Under the pieces are notes generated by a model. It had not been told where the DNA came from, did not search any database, and saw only the letters and a program-made list of their open reading frames with translations. A program made the translations under genes and the position numbers. From JBCBKL01 sp963922565 (GTDB lineage: Bacteria; Pseudomonadota; Alphaproteobacteria; Rhodobacterales; Rhodobacteraceae), in the NCBI GenBank assembly GCA_963922565.1, contig CAWUIQ010000004.1, positions 1 to 64,000 of the forward strand: a DNA stretch of 64,000 bases, in the 5' to 3' direction. Positions 52,186-60,709 of the stretch are shown piece after piece; the first letter of the stretch is position 1, and every line of letters starts with the position of its first letter.

Positions 52186-52407
52186 TTGACGTTACGGAGC
52201 CTGTTGGGCCCGACCCCGCTTTGAGGGCGGCCATACAGCGCGCGTTTGAAGGTTTCAATTGGCTGGGAAACCGTATATGGCCGCCCAATCTGAAGCATGG
52301 CGCCCAGACTCCAGCGCCCGCCAAAGAAGATACCGGGGTCAGGGGGAATGCGCCCCCTATGCAATCGGGCAATCGGAAGGCCGATGATGCCCAGATAGGA
52401 TACGATG
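52186..52407 (+). promoter_or_regulatory. Structured pnp leader
   Basis: The 304-bp interval 52104-52407 has no gene. After TTGACG (52186-52191) come: outer arms GGGCGGCCATA (52225-52235) and TATGGCCGCCC (52276-52286), perfect 11 bp; inside them GGTTTC/GAAACC (52251-52256, 52267-52272); hairpin AGGGGG/CCCCCT (52341-52358); and hairpin GGGCA-ATCGG / CCGAT-(GA)-TGCCC (52367-52392), ending just before AGGA. The layout suggests RNA-level control of PNPase, as in enterobacteria, where RNase III and PNPase autoregulate. Confidence 0.6.
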
Positions 52408-54546
52408 ATGTTCAACGTAACAACCAAATCGATGCAGTGGGGCGAGGAAACGCTCACACTGGAAACTGGAAAAGTGGCCCGTCAAGCGGATGGGTCCGTG
52501 ATCGCAACGCTGGGCGAAACCAGCGTCATGGCAAACGTCACATTTGCCAAAGCCGTCAAACCGGGTCAGGATTTCTTTCCGCTGACGGTTCACTACCAAG
52601 AGAAATACTATGCCGCGGGCAAGGTGCCCGGCGGCTTTTTCAAGCGCGAGGCGCGCCCGACCGAAAAAGAGACGCTGACCGCCCGTCTGATCGACCGCCC
52701 GATCCGTCCGCTGTTCGTCCCTGGCTTCAAGCATGAAGTGCTCGTGATGTGCACCGTACTGTCGCATGACCTCGTGAACGATCCGGATGTTGTCGCTATG
52801 ATCGCGGCATCGGCGGCCCTGACCATTTCCGGCGCCCCCTTCATGGGACCGATTGCGGGCTGCCGTGTTGGGTTTGTCGACGGTGAGTACATCCTCAACC
52901 CCACCGTGGACGACATGCAGGATATTCGCCTCGATCCTGAACAGCGGCTCGACCTTGTCGTCGCAGGCACGAAAGACGCTGTGATGATGGTCGAATCCGA
53001 AGCCTACGAGCTGTCGGAAGAAGAGATGCTGGGCGCGGTCGTTTTTGCGCACGAACAGATCCAGCCGGTCATCGACCTGATCATCGATCTTGCCGAAGAC
53101 GCTGCAAATGAACCATTCGAGTTCGAAGCGCCTGACTACTCCGATCTGTTCGAGGCTGTCAAAGCCGCAGGCGAAGAGCAGATGCGCGCCGCCTTTGCCA
53201 TCACCGACAAACAGGAGCGAACCGCCGCAGTTTCCGCCGCACGCGAAGCGATCGTCGCGGCGCTTACCGAAGAGCAGCAGGAAGACCCTGATCTGGGATC
53301 GGCCTTGAAAAAGCTCGAAGCGGGCATCCTGCGCGGTGACGTGGTCAAGACCGGCAAGCGGATCGACGGCCGCAAGACCGACGAAGTGCGCGATATCGTG
53401 TGCGAAAACGGTTTGTTGCCGCGAACCCATGGCTCGGCCCTGTTCACGCGTGGAGAGACCCAAGGTCTCGTCGTCACGACCCTCGGTACCGGCGATGATG
53501 AACAGTTCATCGACGCATTGCACGGCAACTTCAAATCGAACTTCCTGCTGCACTACAACTTCCCGCCCTATTCGGTTGGCGAAGTTGGACGTGTTGGCTC
53601 GCCCGGTCGTCGCGAGATTGGCCATGGCAAGTTGGCATGGCGTGCTTTGCAGGCCGTTCTGCCCAGCCAGACTGATTTCCCTTACACGATCCGGGTGGTT
53701 TCAGAGATCACCGAGTCGAACGGGTCGTCTTCGATGGCATCCGTTTGTGGTGGCTCGCTGTCGATGATGGATGCGGGTGTGCCGCTGAAGTCGGCGGTTG
53801 CCGGTGTCGCCATGGGTCTCATCCTTGAAGATGATGGTTCTTATGCGATCCTGACAGATATTCTGGGTGACGAAGACCACCTTGGTGATATGGATTTCAA
53901 GGTCGCCGGAACCGAGAACGGCATCACGTCGCTGCAGATGGACATCAAGGTTGCGGGCATCACGCCTGAAATCATGAAGAACGCCCTGGCTCAGGCCAAG
54001 GACGGGCGGATGCACATCCTCGGCGAAATGGCCAAGGCCCTGTCAGGTGCGAACGAGTTCAGCGTTCACGCACCGCGCATCGAAACCATGACTGTACCGA
54101 CCGACAAGATCCGTGAAGTCATCGGTTCGGGCGGCAAGGTTATCCGCGAAATAGTGGAGACGTCGGGCGCCAAGGTCGACATCAACGATGATGGGGTCAT
54201 CAAGATCGCCTCGGCTGACGGCGAAGCGATCAAGAAAGCCTACGACATGATCTATTCGATCGTGGCCGAGCCGGAAGAGGGCAAAATCTACAAAGGTACG
54301 GTCGTCAAGATTGTCGACTTCGGTGCCTTCGTGAACTTCTTCGGCAAGCGCGATGGCCTCGTCCATGTCTCGCAGATCGAAAATCGCCGTTTGAACCACC
54401 CTTCGGATGTTCTGAAAGAGGGTCAGGAAGTCTGGGTCAAACTGCTTGGTTTCGATGATCGGGGCAAAGTTCGCCTTTCTATGAAGGTTGTCGATCAAGA
54501 GACCGGCGAAGAAGCCAAGAAAGAAAAAGAGGAGGTTGAGGAGTAA
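52408..54546 (+). CDS. pnp: Polyribonucleotide nucleotidyltransferase
   Basis: 712 aa from MFNVTTKSMQWG; the tandem ATG at 52405 is possible, but AGGA spacing favours 52408. Order: RNase PH domain 1 (about 10-140), helical linker, RNase PH domain 2 (about 320-455), KH (about 550-610: IREVIGSGGKVIREI) and S1 (about 620-690: GTVVKIVDFGAFVNFFG), then a Lys/Glu-rich tail. It degrades RNA 3'-5' by phosphorolysis. rpsO, its usual upstream neighbour, is here convergent beyond the VOC gene. Confidence 0.97.
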   Translation: MFNVTTKSMQWGEETLTLETGKVARQADGSVIATLGETSVMANVTFAKAVKPGQDFFPLTVHYQEKYYAAGKVPGGFFKREARPTEKETLTARLIDRPIRPLFVPGFKHEVLVMCTVLSHDLVNDPDVVAMIAASAALTISGAPFMGPIAGCRVGFVDGEYILNPTVDDMQDIRLDPEQRLDLVVAGTKDAVMMVESEAYELSEEEMLGAVVFAHEQIQPVIDLIIDLAEDAANEPFEFEAPDYSDLFEAVKAAGEEQMRAAFAITDKQERTAAVSAAREAIVAALTEEQQEDPDLGSALKKLEAGILRGDVVKTGKRIDGRKTDEVRDIVCENGLLPRTHGSALFTRGETQGLVVTTLGTGDDEQFIDALHGNFKSNFLLHYNFPPYSVGEVGRVGSPGRREIGHGKLAWRALQAVLPSQTDFPYTIRVVSEITESNGSSSMASVCGGSLSMMDAGVPLKSAVAGVAMGLILEDDGSYAILTDILGDEDHLGDMDFKVAGTENGITSLQMDIKVAGITPEIMKNALAQAKDGRMHILGEMAKALSGANEFSVHAPRIETMTVPTDKIREVIGSGGKVIREIVETSGAKVDINDDGVIKIASADGEAIKKAYDMIYSIVAEPEEGKIYKGTVVKIVDFGAFVNFFGKRDGLVHVSQIENRRLNHPSDVLKEGQEVWVKLLGFDDRGKVRLSMKVVDQETGEEAKKEKEEVEE

Positions 54547-54570
54547 ACTCAACCTTTAGATCTTGCTAGC

Positions 54571-54608
54571 ATGGCCCCGGATCAGATGGTCCGGGGCCAT
54601 TTCTTTTG
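54571..54608 (+). terminator. Rho-independent terminator of pnp
   Basis: ATGGCCCCGGA (54571-54581), loop TCAGATGG, TCCGGGGCCAT (54590-54600): perfect 11-bp stem followed by TTCTTTT. It ends directly before the ribosome site of the next gene. Confidence 0.9.
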
Positions 54609-54618
54609 GAGGCGCGTG

Positions 54619-54993
54619 ATGACGGCTTTGGGTGCATTGATCCTCTACACGAAACGGATGGACGACATGATCGCGTTCTATACGCGTCATTTCGGTTTCT
54701 CGGTTCAGCGCGAAGAGGGTGATCGTATCGTTGAATTGCGGCCGCCGCCGGGTGGCGTCCCGCTCTTGTTGCATCCGGCTGCTGCAGGCCAGCGCGCCGG
54801 ACAGGCGCAGACCAAATTGGTTTTCGCAGTCGAAGATGTTCAGGCCTTCTGCGAGGCGGCTCGTTCCCAAGGGCTGGAATTTGGGTCAATTCATGCCGCG
54901 GCGGGGTACCAGTTTGCCAATGCCAAGGATCCGTCCGGCAATTCTGTTTCCGTTTCGAGCCGGCCCGGGCTGGCGGGCTTGCCACCCGGTTGA
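54619..54993 (+). CDS. VOC-family (glyoxalase/bleomycin-resistance fold) protein
   Basis: 124 aa from the ATG at 54619, with GGAGGCG upstream. One pair of beta-alpha-beta-beta-beta modules: LGALILYTKRMDDMIAFYTRHFGF, then KLVFAVEDVQAFCEAARSQGLEFG and AKDPSGNSVSVSSR. The family binds metal and acts on diverse substrates or sequesters drugs; no specific role can be given. It lies between pnp and rpsO. Confidence 0.85.
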   Translation: MTALGALILYTKRMDDMIAFYTRHFGFSVQREEGDRIVELRPPPGGVPLLLHPAAAGQRAGQAQTKLVFAVEDVQAFCEAARSQGLEFGSIHAAAGYQFANAKDPSGNSVSVSSRPGLAGLPPG

Positions 54994-55017
54994 GACGTTT
55001 GGCGAGTGTCGGAAACG

Positions 55018-55044
55018 AAAAAACCGCGCCGGTGACAGCACGGT
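55018..55044 (-). terminator. Rho-independent terminator of rpsO
   Basis: On the minus strand ACCGTGC, 8-nt loop, GCGCGGT (one G-U pair), followed by TTTTT and CG. It lies 31 bp after the rpsO stop. Confidence 0.75.
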
Positions 55045-55074
55045 CTCTTCGATTGCTACCCGATGGTGCTTGCC

Positions 55075-55344
55075 TTAGCGGCGCAGCCCCAGCTTTTCGA
55101 TGAGCGATTGATACCGCCCTTCGTCTTTGGCTTTGAGGTAGTCCAGCAACTTGCGGCGATGCGCGACCATCTTCAGAAGACCGCGGCGGCCGTGGTTGTC
55201 TTTCTTGTGCGTTTTGAAATGGTCGGTCAGCGTCGCGATCCGCGACGACAAGATGGCCACCTGAACCTCGGGCGAACCGGTGTCGCCGTCCTTGGTTCCG
55301 AATTCTTTCATTACGCGTGCTTTTTCTTCAGCAGTAATCGACAT
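55075..55344 (-). CDS. rpsO: 30S ribosomal protein S15
   Basis: 89 aa, full family length. MSITAEEKARVMKEFG, TGSPEVQVAILSSRI, HFKTHKKDNHGRRGLLKMVAHRRKLLDYL and a basic C-terminus are diagnostic of S15, which nucleates the 30S platform. GGAG lies upstream of the ATG. It is the last gene of the rbfA-truB-side strand but 150 bp from the RTX gene, so it is probably transcribed on its own. Confidence 0.97.
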   Translation of the reverse strand: MSITAEEKARVMKEFGTKDGDTGSPEVQVAILSSRIATLTDHFKTHKKDNHGRRGLLKMVAHRRKLLDYLKAKDEGRYQSLIEKLGLRR

Positions 55345-55492
55345 CGGGGGCTCCTTTACAGCATTGAGTGGATGGCGCAGGCCGGGATGTCGTCCAGCAC
55401 AGGCCCATGGAGAAAGCGCCAATGGCGCCAAGATGCGCGCTGATAATCGGAAAAATTCGGAATGGCAAAGGCTTTTTGAGCTTTTGCGGCTG

Positions 55493-56431
55493 TTAAGACA
55501 CCAGCCCCATAGATTTGGCAGTTACCAGGCTGACAAGCGATACGTCGTCGGGGTCGACGGCTGATCCGGGCGAAATCTTCGCGATCAGATTGCCATCCAT
55601 CAGGACATTCATGACATCGTCCTCGACGTCGGATTGTTCGAGTATCAGTTCCGGTTCCTCGTCGCCGATTTCATCAAATACAACCATCAACTGGTCCGTA
55701 TCGGCCTCAAAGTCGACAATCGACGCGGGCGACCCGTCCGCGATCCAGTCCCCGACGACAATTGTGTCTTTGCCTTCACCACCCGTTACGATGTCGCGGC
55801 TCCCAGCAGTGATCCTGTCGTCGCCACCACCACCGTTGAGGAAGTCCTGTTCGTCGATATCGTCGAATTCCGCAGTTGATGGGTCATCTTCGACACCGAA
55901 CAGTGCGTCGTCGCCCCAGCCACCAAACAGGCTGTCCGACCCGCGCCCGCCAGTCAGCGTGTCATTGTCGAGGCCGCCCTGGACGGCATCGTCGCCACCT
56001 TCGCCGCTGAGCTGATCGTCACCGGCCGAGCCTTGCATGGCGTCGTTTCCATCGCCGCCCCACATTTCGTCAGCAGCATTGTGTCCAAAGAGTTGATCGT
56101 CGTCATCACCGCCGATGAGCGAGTCGCTTCCGCCATCGCCGTGCAGGGTGTCTTCGCCGTCATCGCCGATCAGCGTGTCGTCACCGACCATGCCATGGAT
56201 GTCATCGTCGCCGGCCCCACCCGAGATCGTGTCGTTGCCATCATAGCCGCCGATCTGATCGTCACCGCTGCCCCCAAGCAGCTGGTCTGGCGCATCGGTG
56301 CCCGATATGATCTGGCCACCATCCGACATGTTGATGTCAGCGGTTTCTTCTTCCGGTTCGGTTGCTGTGAAGTCGACCATCGCGACCGTACCGACGGCCA
56401 CCATGCCCAAAAGGCCTGCCAAGAGGAGCAT
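55493..56431 (-). CDS. Small RTX (hemolysin-type Ca-binding) repeat protein with N-terminal anchor
   Basis: 312 aa. A single N-terminal hydrophobic segment (about 1-20), an acidic linker, then about 14 tandem nonapeptides of the type GGxGxDxUx (about residues 45-170), an acidic insert, and DFLNGGGGDDRITAG...FEADTDQLMVVFD. Calcium-binding beta-roll. The C-terminal part resembles the type I secretion-associated region of RTX proteins, yet the N-terminal helix suggests membrane anchoring or Sec export. No T1SS genes are nearby. Function unknown. AAGGATTT precedes the start. Confidence 0.85.
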   Translation of the reverse strand: MLLLAGLLGMVAVGTVAMVDFTATEPEEETADINMSDGGQIISGTDAPDQLLGGSGDDQIGGYDGNDTISGGAGDDDIHGMVGDDTLIGDDGEDTLHGDGGSDSLIGGDDDDQLFGHNAADEMWGGDGNDAMQGSAGDDQLSGEGGDDAVQGGLDNDTLTGGRGSDSLFGGWGDDALFGVEDDPSTAEFDDIDEQDFLNGGGGDDRITAGSRDIVTGGEGKDTIVVGDWIADGSPASIVDFEADTDQLMVVFDEIGDEEPELILEQSDVEDDVMNVLMDGNLIAKISPGSAVDPDDVSLVSLVTAKSMGLVS

Positions 56432-56531
56432 GACGAAATCCTTACTGCGCGATTTTATAGTTGCCCGCGGGCATATGACGCGAGCTTGACGAGAATTTCA
56501 AAGTCTTTTCAGAAGGTTGGTTAATATGCGG

Positions 56532-57035
56532 TTACCACGGGACCGCTGGCTGGCTGTAGGGCAGGTACAAAGGATGCTTTGGATGTCCTGCCTTCGACAG
56601 CCCCAGATGGCAAAGGTCATGTGCATTCTGCCTTAGCAGGTGCTCGACCGCTGGCCCCCGATCCTGATGCGCCCCGTGCGTGCCCCAGGCCGCGATGACC
56701 GTATCCGCCCAATTCGCCCGCTCTAATATCGCGGCGTCGTTTTCAGGGCCGACAGGATCAGCCGCCTTGCGCATCAACCGCGGATCGGTTTCACGCCAGG
56801 CAAAGATGTTGGTGACGGCAAAACTGCCGAATCCCAGTGCCCGCGCCCGTCTTTCGCAGCGTTCGACGGTGGGATCATTCTGAACCTCCGTAGCCGTTGA
56901 CGGGTTCAACATGACAAAATTCACGCGCTTGCCGGACGCGTCCCAGACGCGCGTCAGGCTGTATCTGTAGCGCTCGCAGTCGGAATACACCGCGGTCGAA
57001 GGCGCGTCGCCCTTGGTGTGCGTTCGGGTGATCAC
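56532..57035 (-). CDS. DUF1643 domain protein
   Basis: 167 aa from a GTG at 57035 whose bases overlap the truB stop (GTGA). RYSLTRVWDASGKRVNFVMLNPSTATEVQNDPTVERC and FAVTNIFAWRETDPRLM are the DUF1643 signature. Function unknown. Translational coupling to truB suggests they are co-expressed; an upstream ATG at 57122 would overlap truB by 90 bp and was not chosen. Confidence 0.85.
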   Translation of the reverse strand: MITRTHTKGDAPSTAVYSDCERYRYSLTRVWDASGKRVNFVMLNPSTATEVQNDPTVERCERRARALGFGSFAVTNIFAWRETDPRLMRKAADPVGPENDAAILERANWADTVIAAWGTHGAHQDRGPAVEHLLRQNAHDLCHLGLSKAGHPKHPLYLPYSQPAVPW

Positions 57036-57940
57036 GGGTGCTGGATCACGCGGCTGGGATGCAGCGCGCCTGCCTTGTAGCGCCCGATGGCCACGGCCTT
57101 GCCGTCTAGCGATGCCCAGCATTCGTCGCCGTATTCGACATCGCTGGCCAAGACCATGCCCGGGTTCCCGTTGCGCAAGCGTGCCGCCCCTTCTGCGGTC
57201 GTCCGCAGCTCTGGCAAATCTGCGAGGCCCACCTCAATCGGCGAAAGCAAGGCGTCCAACTCAGGACTGCGCGCCAGTTCTTCGATCTGATCGATGCTAT
57301 GACCGTTTTCGACGTCGAATGGCCCTGACCAAAGCCGCCTGAGAGACAATACATGTCCATGGCACCCCAACGACTGGCCCAGATCGCGCGCGATAGAGCG
57401 CACATAGCCCCCCTTGCCGCAGGTCATCTCAACCACGACGTGGTCGGCATCCGGTCGGTCCGTCATGACCAGTTCCTCGACCCAGAGAGGACGGGCTTCT
57501 AGTTCGACGTCTTCGCCGTCCCGCGCCATCTTGTACGCGCGCTGTCCGTCAATCTTCACAGCCGAAAACTTAGGCGGAACTTGCATGATATCCCCGACGA
57601 ACTGACCAAGGGCCGCTTTGATGTCATCATCGTCCGGGCGCAGCGGGCTTTCAGCGATAACTTCGCCTTCGGCGTCATCGGTGTTGGTGGCCTGTCCCAA
57701 GCGAACCGTAAAGGCATAGCATTTCAAGGCATCCGTGACGTAGGGAATCGTCTTGGTCGCCTCGCCCAGGGCAATGGCGAGAACCCCCGTGGCCTCGGGA
57801 TCTAACGTTCCGGCGTGGCCCGCTTTCTTGGCATCGAAAGCCCAACGAACCTTGTTCACAACAGCCGTCGAGGTCAGGCCAGCAGGTTTGTCGATGACGA
57901 TCCAGCCTGAGATGTCTCTGCCTTTGCGTGCGCGACCCAT
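57032..57940 (-). CDS. truB: tRNA pseudouridine-55 synthase
   Basis: 302 aa. GWIVIDKPAGLTSTAVVNKVR, GHAGTLDPEATGVL with the catalytic Asp47, and CGKGGYVRSIARDLG are the TruB motifs. It makes psi55 in the T-loop of tRNAs. Downstream DUF1643 is coupled by GTGA; upstream lie the DUF2233 gene and rbfA. Confidence 0.95.
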   Translation of the reverse strand: MGRARKGRDISGWIVIDKPAGLTSTAVVNKVRWAFDAKKAGHAGTLDPEATGVLAIALGEATKTIPYVTDALKCYAFTVRLGQATNTDDAEGEVIAESPLRPDDDDIKAALGQFVGDIMQVPPKFSAVKIDGQRAYKMARDGEDVELEARPLWVEELVMTDRPDADHVVVEMTCGKGGYVRSIARDLGQSLGCHGHVLSLRRLWSGPFDVENGHSIDQIEELARSPELDALLSPIEVGLADLPELRTTAEGAARLRNGNPGMVLASDVEYGDECWASLDGKAVAIGRYKAGALHPSRVIQHP

Positions 57941-58016
57941 GCCTATGCCTTGTCGGAATTCGAGGAAGGATCGGCGGTTAGCATCGAGCGGAGCGCAGTG
58001 TCAATCGGCACCGTGC

Positions 58017-58754
58017 CTACTGATCACCCACAACGCCGACAATGGGGCCCATAGCCCGACCGATATCGCTGCGCCGCAGGTTAGGTGCATGCAGCCGGGA
58101 CACGTTGCCGTCAAAGTAGAGCGCGTTAGGTAGCGCCAGCGCCGACTGAAACAGCCGTCCGAATTCGTAGAACGTGACGGGGTTGTTCGAGATGGCAAAG
58201 ACCACCCGTCCGCCATCGCCACTGGTTCCGACGCCGTTGCGCAGATACTGAGAGGTGCTATCCCGCAGAAAGCGCGGGTGCAGGGCGCCATCGATAACCA
58301 GCATCGGCCCGGATTGGGAGGCAAAGCGGCATGACGGTTGCAATGCTTCGAACTTCAGGGTTTCGAAGACCTCTGCCCGTCCGTCAGCTATACAAAAGAC
58401 ACCGTTCGGGAGCAGTCCGAAGTTTCCTGCGCTTGCGCTCGTGATAAGACCGCGCCGCGTCTCTTCGCCTTCTTTGTAGTATCCCACCGGTGACCGGTCG
58501 GGATGATACATTCCGGCGTTCATCGCGAATTCCAGGGTGAGCGATTGGGCATTGAGCTCCGAATCGAGGCGCGAGAATTGGCCGTAGGGACTTCCGGTTT
58601 CATCATCCAGAAAGAGGCGCAGATCGTCGGTCTGCGGGTCGACTTCGCAGATCGTGTACCGATTGTCCTCGAAGGTGACATTCTCACATTCGACCGCAAA
58701 CGCGGCCGATGCAACGAGCAGCAAAAGGGCCGATACTGCGAGCCTGAACATCAT
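58017..58754 (-). CDS. Phosphodiester glycosidase / DUF2233 family protein
   Basis: 245 aa. Signal peptide ending AAFA. The body has FAMNAGMYHPDRSPVGYYKEG, NFGLLPNGVFCI and NPVTFYEFGRLFQSALALPNALYFDGNVSRLH, the pattern of the NAGPA-like phosphodiester glycosidase (DUF2233/YigE) fold, presumably periplasmic. Its ATG overlaps the rbfA stop (ATGA), which is an unusual partner for ribosome and tRNA genes. Substrate unknown. Confidence 0.85.
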   Translation of the reverse strand: MMFRLAVSALLLLVASAAFAVECENVTFEDNRYTICEVDPQTDDLRLFLDDETGSPYGQFSRLDSELNAQSLTLEFAMNAGMYHPDRSPVGYYKEGEETRRGLITSASAGNFGLLPNGVFCIADGRAEVFETLKFEALQPSCRFASQSGPMLVIDGALHPRFLRDSTSQYLRNGVGTSGDGGRVVFAISNNPVTFYEFGRLFQSALALPNALYFDGNVSRLHAPNLRRSDIGRAMGPIVGVVGDQ

Positions 58755-59155
58755 TCCTGTGTGTCGCGGCGCACGGCGTCTTGGGACAACATTCGGCGCG
58801 TGTCGTCCATGCGATCAAACGTTTCGTCGAGCTGGAACCTCAGATCGGGCGCGAATTTAAGCGCAAGCTTTTTCGCAACGACACGGCGGAGTTCGCCCTT
58901 GTTGCGTGCCAGCAGCTCAAGAACGTCTTCCTTGCCGGCCCCGCCCAGCGGCAAAACATAGGCCGTCGCAATCTTGAGATCCGGAGATGTCCGCACCTCG
59001 CCGACCGTGACAGACATGCGATTGAGATCGGGGTCGTGAATATCCCCACGCGCCAGCACGTCCGCAAGGGTGCGACGGATCAGTTCTCCAACGCGTAGCT
59101 GCCGCTGTGAGGGGCCCGGCCCGTCATGAAACTTGTTCTTGCCCATCATCCCCAT
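58751..59155 (-). CDS. rbfA: Ribosome-binding factor A
   Basis: 134 aa. RQLRVGELIRRTLADVLARGDIHDP, MSVTVGEVRTSPDLKIATAYV and PDLRFQLDETFDRMDDTRRML are RbfA signatures (KH-like fold, 30S maturation and cold adaptation). Met4 is an alternative start. It heads the minus-strand run rbfA-DUF2233-truB-DUF1643 and is divergent from dapB. Confidence 0.95.
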   Translation of the reverse strand: MGMMGKNKFHDGPGPSQRQLRVGELIRRTLADVLARGDIHDPDLNRMSVTVGEVRTSPDLKIATAYVLPLGGAGKEDVLELLARNKGELRRVVAKKLALKFAPDLRFQLDETFDRMDDTRRMLSQDAVRRDTQE

Positions 59156-59224
59156 CTAAACCCGCCCCTCCTCTTTGCCAAGCGGGCGAAAAAGTTTACG
59201 GCAGGGCGACGAAGGAGAAATGCA

Positions 59225-60040
59225 ATGTCGAATAAGCCGGGTGTGGTGATTGCCGGGGTGTCGGGGCGCATGGGCCAGATGTTGGTCGAAACCATCGGCA
59301 AGTCAGATGCGCTTGATCTTATCGGGGCACTTGAGCGGCCGGGACATGATTGGATTGGGCAGGATTTGGGCCTGGCCATGGGTGGCCCGGAACTCGGCGC
59401 GGTTGTCCACGATGATCCGGTCGAGGCGATGGCGCAGGCGAAGATCGTCATCGATTTCACCGCACCGGCCGCAACACTAGCGCTGAGCGAGATCGCGGCG
59501 CAGGCCCGTGCGGTTCATGTCATCGGCACGACTGGCTTTACTGACGACCAGATCGCCGCCCTTGAGCCGGCTGCGCGCCATGCCGTTATCGTGAGGGCCG
59601 GGAACATGAGCCTTGGCGTCAACCTGCTGGTGGGGCTGACGCGTCGCGTGGCGGCGGCCCTTGATGAGGATTTCGACATCGAAGTTATCGAGGCCCATCA
59701 CCATCACAAGGTCGATGCGCCGTCAGGAACCGCGCTGATGCTGGGGCAGGCGGCGGCTGAGGGGCGCAACATTGACCTCAACGCCGCTCGGGAAAGCGGC
59801 CGGGATGGGATAACCGGCGAGCGCGCGCATGGCGCAATCGGTTTCTCGGCCATCCGGGGTGGCGACATCGTGGGCGAACATGATGTGCTTTTTGCGGGCC
59901 CGGGTGAGCGGGTGACGCTTCGCCATGTCGCAACGGATCGCGGCATCTTTGCCCGCGGCGCCGTCAAGGCGGCCCTTTGGGGGTTGGGGCAGTCGCCGGG
60001 GCACTATGACATGATGGACGTGCTCGGCCTGCGGGACTGA
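59225..60040 (+). CDS. dapB: 4-hydroxy-tetrahydrodipicolinate reductase
   Basis: 271 aa from MSNKPGVVIAGVSGRMGQML, preceded by AAGGAGAAATGCA. NAD(P)-binding GVSGRMG, IGTTGFTDDQ, and the catalytic/dimer motif EAHHHHKVDAPSGTALMLG are diagnostic. It works in lysine and peptidoglycan diaminopimelate synthesis. In-frame sequence upstream (from 59126) is not family-like. Confidence 0.96.
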   Translation: MSNKPGVVIAGVSGRMGQMLVETIGKSDALDLIGALERPGHDWIGQDLGLAMGGPELGAVVHDDPVEAMAQAKIVIDFTAPAATLALSEIAAQARAVHVIGTTGFTDDQIAALEPAARHAVIVRAGNMSLGVNLLVGLTRRVAAALDEDFDIEVIEAHHHHKVDAPSGTALMLGQAAAEGRNIDLNAARESGRDGITGERAHGAIGFSAIRGGDIVGEHDVLFAGPGERVTLRHVATDRGIFARGAVKAALWGLGQSPGHYDMMDVLGLRD

Positions 60041-60106
60041 AGGAATTATTGAACCGAATCGCCGCTTATCCCGTAAACAATTCAACTGGGATGAGACGAG
60101 GCTGTC

Positions 60107-60463
60107 ATGCGCGCACGTGTATTGGGATTTGTCGCTGTCTTTGTTTTGGGCGGGACCGCGGCGTTTGCCGATCTCTACAAGGTCGATCGGCAATCGGAAT
60201 TCGTAAATCTGGTCAAGGGCAAGACCCTGTCACGGCCCTTCATACGGCTTGAGGTCACTGATGACGGGCAGATCAAGGGGCGGGGTGTCCGTTGGGATGT
60301 TACCGGCACCTGGACGTGGGAAAATGGTTACTTCTGTCGCGATCTTTATTGGGGTGGCGACCCACTGGGCTATAACTGCCAAGAGGTGCGGGCGAACGGC
60401 AACCAGATCCGTTTCACCTCGGACCAGGGCGCGGGACAGTTCGCCGATTTCCGGTTGAAATAG
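60107..60463 (+). CDS. Small secreted protein of unknown function
   Basis: 118 aa. A clear signal peptide (VLGFVAVFVLGGTAAFA) is followed by about 95 aa with LEVTDDGQIKGRGVRWDVTGTWTWENGYFCRD and two cysteines (in FCRD and YNCQE) that could form a disulfide. Repeated Trp/Gly beta-strand spacing suggests a small beta-sandwich. Not recognised. It lies 66 bp after dapB. Confidence 0.75.
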   Translation: MRARVLGFVAVFVLGGTAAFADLYKVDRQSEFVNLVKGKTLSRPFIRLEVTDDGQIKGRGVRWDVTGTWTWENGYFCRDLYWGGDPLGYNCQEVRANGNQIRFTSDQGAGQFADFRLK

Positions 60464-60640
60464 TCAGAAGTCGACCGCCAAACCCTTCTTTTCCCAATCC
60501 CCGTACCGGACAGGTTCAGGGCCATCGCGACCACCCAACTCGGTCGGCAATTCCAAAGCTTTCTCCTTTTTCCGCCGCTCTTCGGCTTCGGCCAGGGCGC
60601 GCTTTGCGGCAGGTGGCAGGTCTTTGGGATCGTTGGTCAT
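60464..60640 (-). CDS. DUF1674 protein (succinate dehydrogenase assembly factor 4 family)
   Basis: 58 aa: MTNDPKDLPPAAKRAL, a basic Glu/Lys stretch, then LPTELGGRDGPEPVRYGDWE and KKGLAVDF. The GPEPxRYGDWExKGxAxDF end is the DUF1674/SDHAF4 signature; eukaryotic SDHAF4 binds flavinated SdhA during complex II assembly. Start and stop are both clear. Stop converges with the secreted-protein gene with no gap, and the start is divergent from rsmB. Confidence 0.88.
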   Translation of the reverse strand: MTNDPKDLPPAAKRALAEAEERRKKEKALELPTELGGRDGPEPVRYGDWEKKGLAVDF

Positions 60641-60709
60641 CGGGGCTTCCTCGTGGTCGCAACCATTGATATACAGCCCTTTCTCTCCTCAGCAAGGCAA
60701 GGCGGCAGA

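Noticed and set aside
52290..52325. Resemblance (FGGRWS on the minus strand) between the pnp leader and the esterase gene at 51940-51960
   Set aside because: Only about 18 bp match, without surrounding similarity; it lies within the structured leader and is likely chance.
52357..53625. Long minus-strand frame opposite pnp
   Set aside because: Shadow of the pnp reading frame; no recognisable domain.
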